In this document: one piece after another, positions 52,807 through 63,300 of the stretch
Layout of the letters: each line of letters opens with the position of its first letter
Position numbering within the stretch: the first letter of the stretch is position 1
Assembly: GCA_963824275.1 (NCBI GenBank)
Contig: CAWGOT010000006.1
Location: 682,001-746,000, forward strand
Reading direction: 5' to 3'
Origin: JANXQG01 sp963824275
Lineage (GTDB): Bacteria > Planctomycetota > Planctomycetia > Pirellulales > Thermoguttaceae
DNA: 64,000 nt
The notes under the pieces: model-generated
What the model saw: only the letters and a program-made list of their open reading frames with translations
What the model was told of the DNA's origin: nothing
The model's database searches: none
Position numbers and translations under genes: made by a program

Positions 52807-54757
52807 TTATTTGACGCCGAAGGCCATATACGAGTGGGGCAATACGGTGAACGTGAAGGAGGTGCGCGGAGCGGCCTGGCCCCGCCCGCCAAACCCGCGA
52901 CCGCCTCCTACCGCTGCCGGCGCCGGCGCGAGTTCTTTGCCGCTGAGCAGGTCATGAATCTGCGGGACTCGCCCGCTATGGAGACGGTCACTTCCGCCGC
53001 GGCGGGCAGATAGTTCTGCACAATGAACGCCCCGTTGTCATAGCGGAAGAGGGCGACTTGCGCGGGGCGCTGGCGATGCGGACGGGCTCGGCAGTCCCCA
53101 GGGCGGCACGGATGACCGCCAGGGCGGCAGGGGGCAGGGCGTACAGGTCGGCCGGGTCGTTGGGGACGGTCAGGACGTAGAACTTACCCTTGGAATAATC
53201 GCAAGAAAGGACGACCGGATACGTCGTGCCGCCGGGGGAAATGCCCATCACGTCGCCCCAGGCGTCGTGCGTGAGGATGTTGGAATACTTGATCTCGGGT
53301 ATGAGGATGTCGCGCACGGCTTCGTTGCCGCCGGCAGCCCCCCTGCGGAATGGCGCGCCGGGACCGCCGGCGAAGGCGAAGCGGCGGACCGGCACGCTGG
53401 CCCCCGTCGTCTCGACTTCGCAGATCTCTTCGATCCCTTTGCCTTTCATGGCGCGGAGGAAGCCGGAGGTGATGCAGACCGCCTTGCCCGCCTTGAGCTG
53501 GCCCTGAATCTTGCCTAGGATCTCGGGATCGAACCTGGCCTGCTCGGTGAGCAGCACCAAGCCGGCGTCCGCAGGGAATTGCGGCAAGATGTCCATGGGG
53601 ACGCCGATCATGCCCAGGTAGTCGTGCAGGAATTCGTCACCCGTGGCGTGATAGGGCGTGTAGGTCTTGACGCCGGCGGGCTTGCCCGTCTGGACCAGAA
53701 CCTTGTCGGCCTGGCCCAGGGTGTAGGCGGCGATGTCGGCGAAGGTGGGATTGCCGCCGTTGGGCACGCTCTTCTGGACCTCGGCCAGGTTGAGGCTGGT
53801 GGGCTGGTCGGCCCATGTCCGCTCGGCCGCAGCGTTGGACCGGATGGCGCCGCCGAGCATGCCGCCATAGTTGAAGCAGCACATCTCGGGGCAGCGGGCA
53901 AAGACGGTGTCCAGGAGCTGCTCGGAATAGCGGTCGATGGGGTTGGCGCCGCCTTGATCGACCCAGCCGCCCTTGGCCACGCCCGGCTTGAGATTGTCCA
54001 TGAATCGCACGATGTCGTAGCTGAGGTAGGGCTGGAGGTGCTGCTCCTGTCCGACCCAGAGACGGGATTCGGTGCCGCAGAACATGCCGTCGGCGATCAG
54101 CGGGACTTTTTCCGTGTCGTTGCCCATGCCGGCATACTGGTCATACCAGTTGGCCATTTTGACGATGATCTTGCACTTGGGATTGACGGCCTTGGCCGGC
54201 TTGACGATGAGGTTCTCGGTGACTTCGCGCATCGTTTCCAGGCGAAACTGCGTCCAGGACCGGTTGCCTTTGGCTTCGATGTCGCGGTCGGTTTTGCGAT
54301 CGAAGAAGAAGTAGTCGTCGAGGAGGATCTCGTCGAAGTGGCGGGCGGCCATTTCCGCGGCTTTCTTCGCGAACTGGCGGTTTTCCGGATCGGCATAATC
54401 GAAGCCCTGGTAGCCGTTGCTTTCACTGATGCTGTAGGCCAGGCCGCCGCAGACCTGCAGGCCCTGGTCCTGGTAGAACTTCTTGAGCCGCTCCAGGCCC
54501 GCCTCATCGACGAGAGTATGGTTGCGCATGACCTCGATGTAGATCTTGTCGACCTTGAGGTTTCGCGTCAGCGCGGCCCAGGACTGCCGGGGATCGGGGT
54601 TGCCCCGCATCAGGCCCTGAACGGTGCCTTGAATGGCGTACGTCGAGACGGTGAAACTCCGGTAATGCCCCTGGCCGAAAGCCGAACCGCCCCCCGTTGC
54701 GCTTGCCAGGAGGGCGATGGTGAGGAGGACCGCCGGCGATTTCAAGTACTTCTTCAT
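52807..54757 (-). CDS. Secreted protein of unknown function, glycosidase-like barrel
   Basis: ATG 54757 (MKKYLKSPAVLLTIALLASA), signal peptide cut after SAFGQG. About 640 residues. It begins GHYRSFTVSTYAIQGTVQGL and contains barrel-like elements: VDKIYIEVMRNHTLVDEAGL, DEILLDDYFFFDRKTDRDIE, CKIIVKMANWYDQYAGMGND and MCCFNYGGMLGGAIRSNA. DEILLDDYFFFD resembles the D-D/E strand ends of GH-like TIM barrels, but I recognise no CAZy family. The second half (ITSGFLRAMKGKGIEEI) looks like a glutamine-amidotransferase-like or trimerisation domain. Frame changes near 53080 and 52965 recover the tail ending SYMAFGVK. It carries two Gly/Arg-rich inserts. Its place inside the xylan operon suggests an undescribed hemicellulase or binding protein. 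Confidence 0.7.
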
Positions 54758-54793
54758 GGCTGCCTTTCGGAAAGTCCTCGCGACGGTCCCAGG

Positions 54794-55777
54794 TTACTTG
54801 GCTGCCTTCAGCGTCCGGGAGAGGAATTCTTCCACCAACTGCCGGTTTTCCGCGTTGCCGAACTGCGGGCCCTCGTGACCCGCGCCGTGAACGGTCTTCA
54901 TGGTCACCTCGACGCCCGCGTCGATCAGGGCTTTCGCCAGGATGGCGCTCTGGGCCAGCGGGACGAGCTGGTCGTTGTCGCCGTGCATGATCAAAAAGGG
55001 AGGGGCATTCTTGTTCACGTAGGTCAAGGGATTGGCGGTCCTGGCGAGATCGCGCTTGGCTTGCACCGTGCCGCCGAGGAGCAGCGATTCGGGGGCCGTG
55101 GGCGCATCGTGCTGGATCATGCTGCGGGGGCCTGCCTGCTGGGCCATGAGCGCCAGGTCGGTAGGGCCGAACCAATCCACGACCGCTTGCACGCGACTGG
55201 AGACGTCGCGGTTGCCCAAGTCGCCCTCCATTTCTTTCGCATCGCCGCTGGCGCCGACAAACGCGGCGAGATGTCCGCCGGCGGAGTCGCCGCCCACTCC
55301 GAAGTGATCGGGGTCGAACTTGTACTTGGCGGCGTTGGCGCGGAGAAAGCGGACGGCTGCCTTGCAGTCGTGGGCCTGTGCCGGCCAGACGGCGTCCGAG
55401 GAAAAGCGGTACTGAATGCTGGCAACGGCAAAGCCCTTGCTCACCAGGTAAAGCACGGGCGGATTGGCCTGGCTGCCGCCCATCCAGGCCCCGCCGTGAA
55501 TCCAGATCAAAAGCGGCAACGGCTTATCGGAGGGCTGCTCGGGAAGGAAAAGGTCCAGGACCTGATTGCGGTGGCCCTTCTCGACGTAGGGGATGTTCCG
55601 CTCGGCCTTAATTCCGGCCGGCAGGGCCGCGCGGCCAAAACCGCCGCCAGGCATTTGCGCCGCCGTCGCCGCCGTAGTCAGGAGCAGAACTCCGATCGAC
55701 AGGAAACTCCTGGCAGGGCGGGCTGAAAACAGCGCGCGCTGCTGAGCCATTCCGATCCTTAGACGTGTCTGTCTCAT
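54794..55777 (-). CDS. Secreted alpha/beta-hydrolase esterase (acetyl esterase/BD-FAE type)
   Basis: Intact, 327 residues from ATG 55777 (MRQTRLRIGMAQQRALFSAR) with AAGGAGG 6 bases upstream. A signal peptide (LSIGVLLLTTAATAAQ) precedes NIPYVEKGHRNQVLDLFLPE. Oxyanion motif is IWIHGGAWMGG, nucleophile elbow GVGGDSAGGHLAAF, acid Asp in MHGDNDQLVPL, His in GAGHEGPQFG. This arrangement is that of bacterial HSL-like acetyl/feruloyl esterases linked to xylan clusters. It would remove acetyl or feruloyl groups and so open xylan to GH10/GH30. 36 bases upstream of the unknown secreted protein and 28 bases after the CE1-GH51 fusion. Confidence 0.9.
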   Translation of the reverse strand: MRQTRLRIGMAQQRALFSARPARSFLSIGVLLLTTAATAAQMPGGGFGRAALPAGIKAERNIPYVEKGHRNQVLDLFLPEQPSDKPLPLLIWIHGGAWMGGSQANPPVLYLVSKGFAVASIQYRFSSDAVWPAQAHDCKAAVRFLRANAAKYKFDPDHFGVGGDSAGGHLAAFVGASGDAKEMEGDLGNRDVSSRVQAVVDWFGPTDLALMAQQAGPRSMIQHDAPTAPESLLLGGTVQAKRDLARTANPLTYVNKNAPPFLIMHGDNDQLVPLAQSAILAKALIDAGVEVTMKTVHGAGHEGPQFGNAENRQLVEEFLSRTLKAAK

Positions 55778-55805
55778 GGGCACCTCCTTGGTGAACGCCG
55801 GGCAA

Positions 55806-58800
55806 CTACCGCGTCGCCGTCAGCCGCAGGACCGTGAAGGAATGCGGCGGGAACGTGCGGCGGAACGACGCCGACACGGCGCTGATCGTCTCTTGCTTGG
55901 GCGCAACCTTGGTGGGCTCGTCGAGCGTATTGACCGCCTTAAGATCGCCGGCAAGGACGGTGGCCGTGCCGGCGGGATCGACGCTTGCGACGCCCCGCAG
56001 GTTGATCGCCGTGTCGACGGGGCTCTCGCCGAGGTTGACAACCTTGACGATGACGGTCTGGCCGGCCGTTGCGTACATGGCCGAGGCAAAGAGCGTCTTC
56101 GGGGCGCTGCCGAGCACCGCGGGCAAAAGGACGTCGCCCTTGTTCTGCCCGAGCATGACCTGCGCATAGTAGCTTGGCGAGCCGAAGCTCCGCAGCGCGT
56201 CATAACCGATGAGGTTCGTCTTCCACTGCGACGCGCCGGGATTGACGTTGACCAGCAGGGGCGCGTAGCACTCCATGGGCACAACGTCGCAGTTCTTTTC
56301 CAGGCCGATGAGGAATGCGGCGTCGGCCAAGGCGGCGTTGACGTCGGGCGTCGGGCTGCCCTCCTGCGTCGCCCACTCGCCGACAAACGTCAGGATCCCG
56401 TCCGGCTGCCGGCCGTTCCAGGCCCCGCCCGCGAACCTCAGTTGCGCGGGTCCGCGCCTTGTCGTACTGCGCTGCCTGGTTCATCAGCTCCCCGCGCTGC
56501 GGTAGAAGTGGTCGTCATAGAGGTCCGGCTTGAAGCTTTTGACGGGCGCCGTGGCGATGATCTTGAGCTGCGGGTAGCGCTGGCGGATGGCCTTGGCCAT
56601 CTCGCTGAAGCGGCCGTCGTAGCTCGTGGACTTGTCGAACCAGTCTTCGTTGCCGATCTCGACGTAATGCAGGGGGAACGGCGCGGCAAAGCCGTCGGCG
56701 GCGCGGCGCTTGCCCCACGCGCTGTCCGCAGGGCCGCTGACGTATTCGATCTCTTCCAGCGCCTCCTGCGTGTACTTCGCCATGTCGGGACTGCCGGCGT
56801 CAACGTGCTGTCCGCCGAGGACGTAACCGGCGAAGACTGCCAGCACCGGTTCCGCGCCGAGCTGTTTGCACCACAGCAGATACTCCGGCAGGCCGAAACC
56901 GTCCGAGGAGCGATAGCCCCAGCATCCCATGTGCCCCGGCCGCTCTTCGGCCGGGCCGATCATCTGCTTCCAGTTGAAGCGCGTGGCGAAGCTGCTGCCC
57001 TCGGCGTAGTTGCCGCCCGGCAGGCGGATGAAGGCCGGATGCATGTCGGCCATCAGCTTCATCAAGTCGGGGCGGAGTCCGCCGGGAGTGTCCTCGTAGG
57101 TCGGCGGGAACAGCGACACGAGGCTGAAGGCCACGCTCCCGGCGCCCGCGGCGGAGAGCACGAACCGCGCCTTGGCCGTGGTCGGGGCTTCGTGCCCGGT
57201 GGCAAGCTTGATCGTGTACTTCCGCCACGAGCTGCCGACGGCCGGGATCTCCCCCTGGGCCACGGCGACCTTGTTCTCGTCGAGCACGATCGCTGCAGTC
57301 ACGGGACCGGCGAAGCCGCCCCCGCCCTTGGCGTAGAAGCTGGCGGTGTACGTCGTATCGGGCCGGACGGGGATCCCCCAGTAGCCGTCATTGGCCACGC
57401 CCGCCCTCTTCCCGGAAAGGTCGAGCCGCAGGCTGGCCGGCAGGGCTGGACTAACCGGGTCGCTGCGATCGAGGCTGCCCGTGCCCTCGCCGGTCAGCGA
57501 CCAGTGGCCGGGCAGGTTCTGCGGCGACGCTCCCCTCCCGCGCGGCGGCGGGTCCTGGAAGCTGCGGTTCTGGATCAACTCGGCAAACAGGCCGCCGTCG
57601 TAGCTGTGGTTGATCTCCTCGGTCATCAATCCGTAGAACGTCTTGGGGATCGCTGTGCCGGGTTTGCTCACGTCAACATCGAGCGTGGCGTTGGCCGGCA
57701 AACTTGTCCGGGAAGGGGCGGGCGCCGAGGGGGCAGGGGCGGGCGCGGAAGGGGCGGCAGACGCCGGGAGAATTTCAATCGCGTTGATCTGCGGATTCTC
57801 GACGTTGCTGGTGAAGGTGATCTTGAACTTCCCGTCGGTCACTTCCACCGGCACCGTCTCCACGTAGGCGCGGTTCGCGCCCCGGCCTTCTTCCACACGT
57901 CAAAGTCCTTGAACTCATGGCCCTGGACGTTGAAGGAGAAGACCCGCTGGCCCTCGCCCGTGATGCCCTCGTAGGTCTCGGCGAAGTGCAGCCTGGCGAT
58001 GTACTTGCCGTTGGGCAGGGCGCAGGAGAAGGAATCCATCGAGTAATGTTCCGACCGATACAGCCCGGGGTCTTTCGTATTCGCGATCGTAATGTCCGGG
58101 CGCTCAATCACGCTGCCGCCTTCGAACCCCTCTTCCGCCTTCCAGACGTTGCCGGCGGAATCTGTCAGCGGCGCGGAGGAGCCGGCCTTGATGCGGATGA
58201 CGCCTTGCTCTTTTGCGGGGGCCGGCGTCGCCGGCGCCGCCGCCGATTGCGGAAGGATCTCAATCGCGTTGATCTGCGGATTCTCGACGTTGCTGGTGAA
58301 GGTGATCTTGAACTTTCCGTCGGTCACTTCCACCGGCACCGTCTCCACGTAGGCGCGGTTGGCGCCCCCGGCCTTCTTCCACACGTCAAAGTCCTTGAAC
58401 TCGTGGCCCTGGACGTTGAAGGAGAAGATCCGCTGGCCCTCACCGGTGATCCCCTCGTAGGTCTCGGCGAAGTGCAGCCTGGCGATGTACTTGCCGTTGG
58501 GCAGGGCGCAGGAGAAGGAATCCATCGAGTAATGTTCCGACCGATAGAGCCCGGGGTCCTTCGTATTCGCGATCGTAATGTCCGGGCGCTCAATCACGCT
58601 GCCGCCCTCAAACCCTTCCTCCGCCTTCCAGACGTTGCCGGCGGAATCGGTGAACGGCTCAGAGGAACCGGCCTTGATGCGGATCGTTTTCGCGGCAGGC
58701 GCGGCCGCACTTGCACTCCCCCCTCCCTTCGCGAGAGGGGCAGGGGGTGAGGGCGCTTGCGGCGCGGCCGAAGGGGCAGGCGCGGCCGCACTTGCACTCC

Positions 58801-60049
58801 CCTCTCCTTTCGGGCGGGGCGCTTGCGATGCGACCGCGGAAGGAGCGGGCTGGTCTTGGAACAGCAGTGGTGCGAATTCATGCAGGCTCCGCCGCCAGGT
58901 CAGCCACTCGTGGGCCGTATTGGGGGATTGGTAGAAGACGCTCTTGACGCCGGCTTGCTCGAGCGCTTCCACGTTGGTCCTGCCGGCGGCGCCGTTCTCG
59001 CGGCTTCCGTAGCTGACGAAGACGATCTTGACCTTCTGCTTGAAGGCCGCCATGTCGGAAATCTCCGACGGGGCGATGCTGCCGCCGCTGAAGATGCCGA
59101 TATGCGAGAACTTGTCGAGGTTGGCCAGGGTGATCGTGCGGGTCTGCATGCCGCCCATCGAGAGGCCGGCCATCGCCCGATGGGGCTGATCGGCGAGAGT
59201 CCGGTAGTTGGCGTCCACCAGCGGAATCAGGTCGTCGACCAGAAGTCGCTCGAACGCGCTGAAATTGAAATTGAAGCCGCCGCGTCCGCCAGCGCCGCGC
59301 CCGCCGGGGGCCGCCGCGCCGCGTGCGGGAGGCGCCGCGCCGGGCTGGGCGGCAGGAGCCGGCCCCCGCGCAAAGCCGGCAGCGCCGGGGACATAGCTGC
59401 TGGCCATCACGATGATGAAGGGCCTGGCGGCGCCGGCGGCGAGCAGGTTGTCCATGATCAGACCGGCGTGCCCTTGTGCGCCCCAGCCGGTTTCATCTTC
59501 CCCGCCGCCGTGTTGCAGATACAACACCGGATAACGCTTGGAATAATCCTTTTCGTAGTCCGGCGGGGTGTAGACGAAACAGCGGAGATTGGCATTGGCG
59601 GTCTTGGAATGGTAGAGCGTCTCCCGCAGTTGGCCGTGGGGCACGTCCTTGAGGGCATAGAAGTCCTGGTCGTGGGCGGGGACTTCGAGACCGCTGCCCC
59701 AGCGGCTGGCGCCGTAGAAGTACAGGCTGCCGGGGTCGGGAACTTGGGCCCCATCGACAACGATCTGGTAGTAGTGGAAGCCCTCGTCCTGGGGCTGCGA
59801 GACGCCCACCCAGGCGCCGTCGTCGCCCTTGGTCAGCGGGTATTTTACCGCGCCGATATCGAGCAGGACGCTCTGGGCCTGCGGCGCGACGACGCGGGCC
59901 CGCACCCGCCGCTGCGAGTTGACCTGGGGATACGGTTTGCCCGACTGGTTCAGTGACGAAGGCTTGAAATCCTCCGCGACGGGCTGGTCTGTCTGTGCCA
60001 TGGCCGCAGCGGCGGCCAGCAATGTGAGAGCTAGAATTGCAGTTTTCAT
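55806..60049 (-). CDS. Secreted CE1 esterase - malectin x2 - GH51 arabinofuranosidase fusion (frameshifted)
   Basis: About 1410 residues. ATG 60049 (MKTAILALTLLAAAAAMAQT) with AAGGAT upstream; signal peptide. N-terminal E-set/CBM48-like domain (RRVRARVVAPQAQSVLLDIG), then CE1 esterase (YPVLYLQHGGGEDETGWGAQ, nucleophile Ser in AGLSMGGMQT, His in SPNTAHEWLTWRR), two malectin domains (58254-58680, 57770-58205), a Pro/Ala linker, then GH51: ATLDVDVSKPGTAIPKTFYG, acid/base Glu in HYVEIGNEDWF, nucleophile Glu in ILTFVGEWATQEG. Frame changes are near 57890, 56490 and 56350. It would cleave feruloyl or acetyl esters and alpha-L-arabinofuranosyl side chains of arabinoxylan in one molecule. First gene of the minus-strand xylan series. 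Confidence 0.85.
57770..58680 (-). repeat. Two malectin-coding repeats in the CE1-GH51 gene
   Basis: Units at 58254-58680 and 57770-58205, nearly identical to each other and to the three units at 44617-46035 about 12 kb away. They differ in details such as TKDPGLYRSEH here versus TKDAGLYRSEH there. Confidence 0.9.
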
Positions 60050-60093
60050 GAATAATCCTTCCTCAATCGAATCGAGCCCGTGGGCAACAAAAA

Positions 60094-60223
60094 CCCGTTG
60101 CCGTGGCGGATCCAAGCTCATGAAACACGTTTGCCGGGAGGGGTTAGATCCCGACGTGGGCCGACTGGGGTGCTCGGCCTGGGGTTAGAATGTGTTCCAC
60201 TCCCTTGCTGCCACGGCAACGGG
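60094..60223. repeat. Perfect 14-base inverted repeat bracketing about 100 bases
   Basis: CCCGTTGCCGTGGC (60094-60107) and GCCACGGCAACGGG (60210-60223) are exact reverse complements, 102 bases apart, in the 279-base gap upstream of the CE1-GH51 gene. It may be a short non-autonomous element, an attenuating RNA fold or a regulator site. No coding sequence lies inside. The sequence from 60224 to 60328 holds nothing I recognise. Confidence 0.55.
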
Positions 60224-60328
60224 ATGAATTAATGTTCGTGAGTCGCTTTGTTTGGGAATAACTTGCACAAAATCGTTATGTGGGACGGGCTTCCCAGCTA
60301 GTAGGGTGCGCCGACGGGCACCATGTAC

Positions 60329-63300
60329 TCATTTCGACCGCCGGCCGGTGCGGCGATAAAGCGCCGCGCCCGCGACTGCCGCCAGGAGCAGCGCCAGCGT
60401 GCCCGGCTCGGGCACCGCGGAAGGCGCCGCGGCGGAATTGCCGCCGGCCACTACGACTTCCGCGCCGCCGCCAAACACCACGCTCCCGCCCGCAGGCGAA
60501 CCAAAGAGCGTTGCCGCTCCCGCTCCCACGGTCAAGCTCGACCCGTTGGGAATGCCGTTGGGGTTCTCGACCACCAGCGTGCCGGCGTTCACCACCGTCC
60601 CGCCGCTGTAGCCGTTGGAGCCGCTGAGGATCAGCGTGCCGGCGTCGTCCAGGCTCAAGGCCGAACCGATCGTGCTCTCGCTGATGTCGCCGCTCAAAGT
60701 GAGCGTGGAAGTTGCCGTGGGCGCCACGCTCAGATTGCCGGCCAGGATAATGGGGGCCGAGATCACGTGCGTGCCCCCCTGCACGATAATGTGCGAGGTG
60801 CTGCCGCTATTATCGAGCGTGAGGGCGTTGGCGCCGGTCGCCGAGATGCTGAATCCCGAGGTGGGCGATCCATCCGAATTGCCCAACACCAGCGTGCCGA
60901 CCGACACAGGAACGTCGAGCACGACGCTCGTCTGGAGGGCGGTGGCCGGTCCCGCGTTGTTCAGGATCGCCGTGTTGCCGGCCTTGGTCGGAGCGGTGTT
61001 GGGGCTCCAAGGACCGGCCGACCAGTTGCCGGCGCCGGTTGCCCATGCCGCCGTTCCGCTGAACGAGGAACCGCTCGGCAACTCCAGCGCATTGGCGGTG
61101 TACTGCAAGGAGCTTGCCAACGAGGGATCGGGAACGCCGTTGAGGTCGACGGTGGTAAAGCTGCCGCTGTAGGCGTTAGCCCCGTACGCAATCAACTGCT
61201 CCCCGGACGCGGTGGCGCCGGAAAGGTTCAACGTGCCGCCGAAGGAATCGTTCATGAAATTGGCGTTGTTGGTCGTCAAGACGCTGCCGATCGTGAGATT
61301 CAACGCCCCGACAGCGCTCACGGTGAGCGAGTTGATCGACTGCGGCGAGTTGCTGGCGTCGAGCGTGCCGCCCGTGACGTAGACGTTGGAATGGCGCGAA
61401 CGCATCGGCCGCACCCGCCCTGAGCACGCCCGCATTGATCGTCGTGGGGAAGCTATAGGTGTTCACGCCGGTCAACGTGAGCATGCCGGAGCCGTTCAGG
61501 GTGAGGCCCAGGCCGCCGTTGCCGTCCCGCAACGAGCCGCCGAAGTTGCTCGAGCCGGTCTGAGTCGTGGTCAGCGTCGCCTGCGAGCCGGCACTGTTGG
61601 TGATGATGCCGGTCGCGCCGCTGCCGCTGAGCCTGCTGACCGACACGGTGTTGCCGTTGAGGTCGAGGACTCCATCGCGGACACTCAACGCGCCGCCCGG
61701 CAAGGCATTGGGATCGCTGGTCCCAAGCTGCAGCGTGCCGCCGCTGACCATCGTCGTGCCGGAGTAGGTATTCGTGCCGCTGAGCGTGAGCATGCCCGCG
61801 CCGAGCTTGGTCAGGCCGCCGCTGTTGCTGCCGGCCAGGTTGCCGGTGTATGCCACGGTCCGCCGTTGGTATCGATGGCAATGGGGGCCGTGCTGCCGAC
61901 GATCTGGCCCGACACGTCCTGCGTGTTGTTTGCGCCATATTGCAGCGTGCCGCCGGCGAACGTGATGCCGCCGGCGCCCAATGCCGAAGTCGTGAAGTTC
62001 AACACGCCGCTCGCGAGCGTCGTGCCGCCGGTGTAGGTGCTCACGCCGCTGAGATACTGCGTCCCGCTGCCCGTCATCTTCACGGCCAGGTTGCCGTTGG
62101 GCGAGCTGTTCTGGATCGTGCCCGAGAAGCTGCCTCCGTTGTTGCCGAGGCCGAGGGTCAGAAGCGATGGTTGCTGGCCGGCCACGTTGTCGATGGTTCC
62201 CGATCCGTTCAGGGCGCCCACGCCGGCGTTGTTCCCGTTCAGATCGAGCAGGCCGCCGCTATTGATCGTCAGAGCGCCCGCGTTGTTCATCGCGGAATTG
62301 CCGCCCAACTGCAGCACGCCGGCCACGATGTGGGTGCCGCCGCTATAGGTGTTCGCGCCGGAAAGATTGAGCAGGCCGCCGTTTGCCCCGTTGAAGACCA
62401 GCCCGAGCGTGCCCGCCCCGTTCTGCAGCGTGCCGCCGAAGAAGGTCGTGCCGCTTTGCGCCACCGTCAGGGTGACGGGCTGCGCAACGCTCGTGGTGAC
62501 GGTGCCCGCTGCCCCGCTCGAAGGAAGAGACCGTAACGCTCAATCCGGCCAGGTCGAGGACGCCGCCGTTGGCCGCCAGCCCGCCGCTGCCCAGGGCGTT
62601 GACGTTGCCCAATTGCAGCGTGCCGCCGGTGACCTGCGTGCCGCCCGAATAGCTGTTGCTGCCGGCCAGGTTCTGCAATCCGGGCCCCGCCATGACCAGG
62701 CTGCCGCCGGTGTTGGCGCTGGCCCCGCCGAGGTCGCTGATGCTTCCGGGGTAGGTCGTGCTGCCGCCGGTGCCGGACAGCGTCAACACGCCTCCGCCCA
62801 GAAAGACGTTCGCGCCAGCCACGCCGCTCAGTGAGGCGATGGTCTGCTGCCCGCCGTTGAGATCCAGTCCAGCGCCAGCCGTGATGCTCACGGGCGTCGT
62901 TGCCGGCAGATTGCCGCTGTTTACCTGGTTGGCGTACATGAGTGCGTTGAGCTGCGCCTGCGTCAACGCGCTGTTGTAGACGTAGATGCCACTCATCGAA
63001 CCAACGTAACTCTGCACGCCGTCACCGGCAATGGTGTCAATATCCTCGCCAATGTAGATGGTCTGCGTACCCTGCTCCACATTGCCCATGGCCGTGGAGG
63101 TTCCGTCGGCGCCGGTGATTTGGCTGCCAAGGGGAGCGTCGTAAATGGTGGAAGTGCCGCCGTTGCGAACGATGGCCACGAACTCCCAGCCCCCCGTGTT
63201 GACCGCGGTGTTTCCGCCGACCCAACCGCCGCCAGACTGGACGCCGCCCATGTGCGTACCGGTGCCGCCCGTGCCGTTGCCGACGCCGCTGGTGAGGAAG

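Noticed and set aside
53579..57974. Two + strand frames of more than 700 codons opposite the esterase and GH51 genes
   Set aside because: Compositional shadows (Val/Gly/Arg-rich, no domain, no ribosome sites) of genes with clear catalytic motifs on the minus strand.
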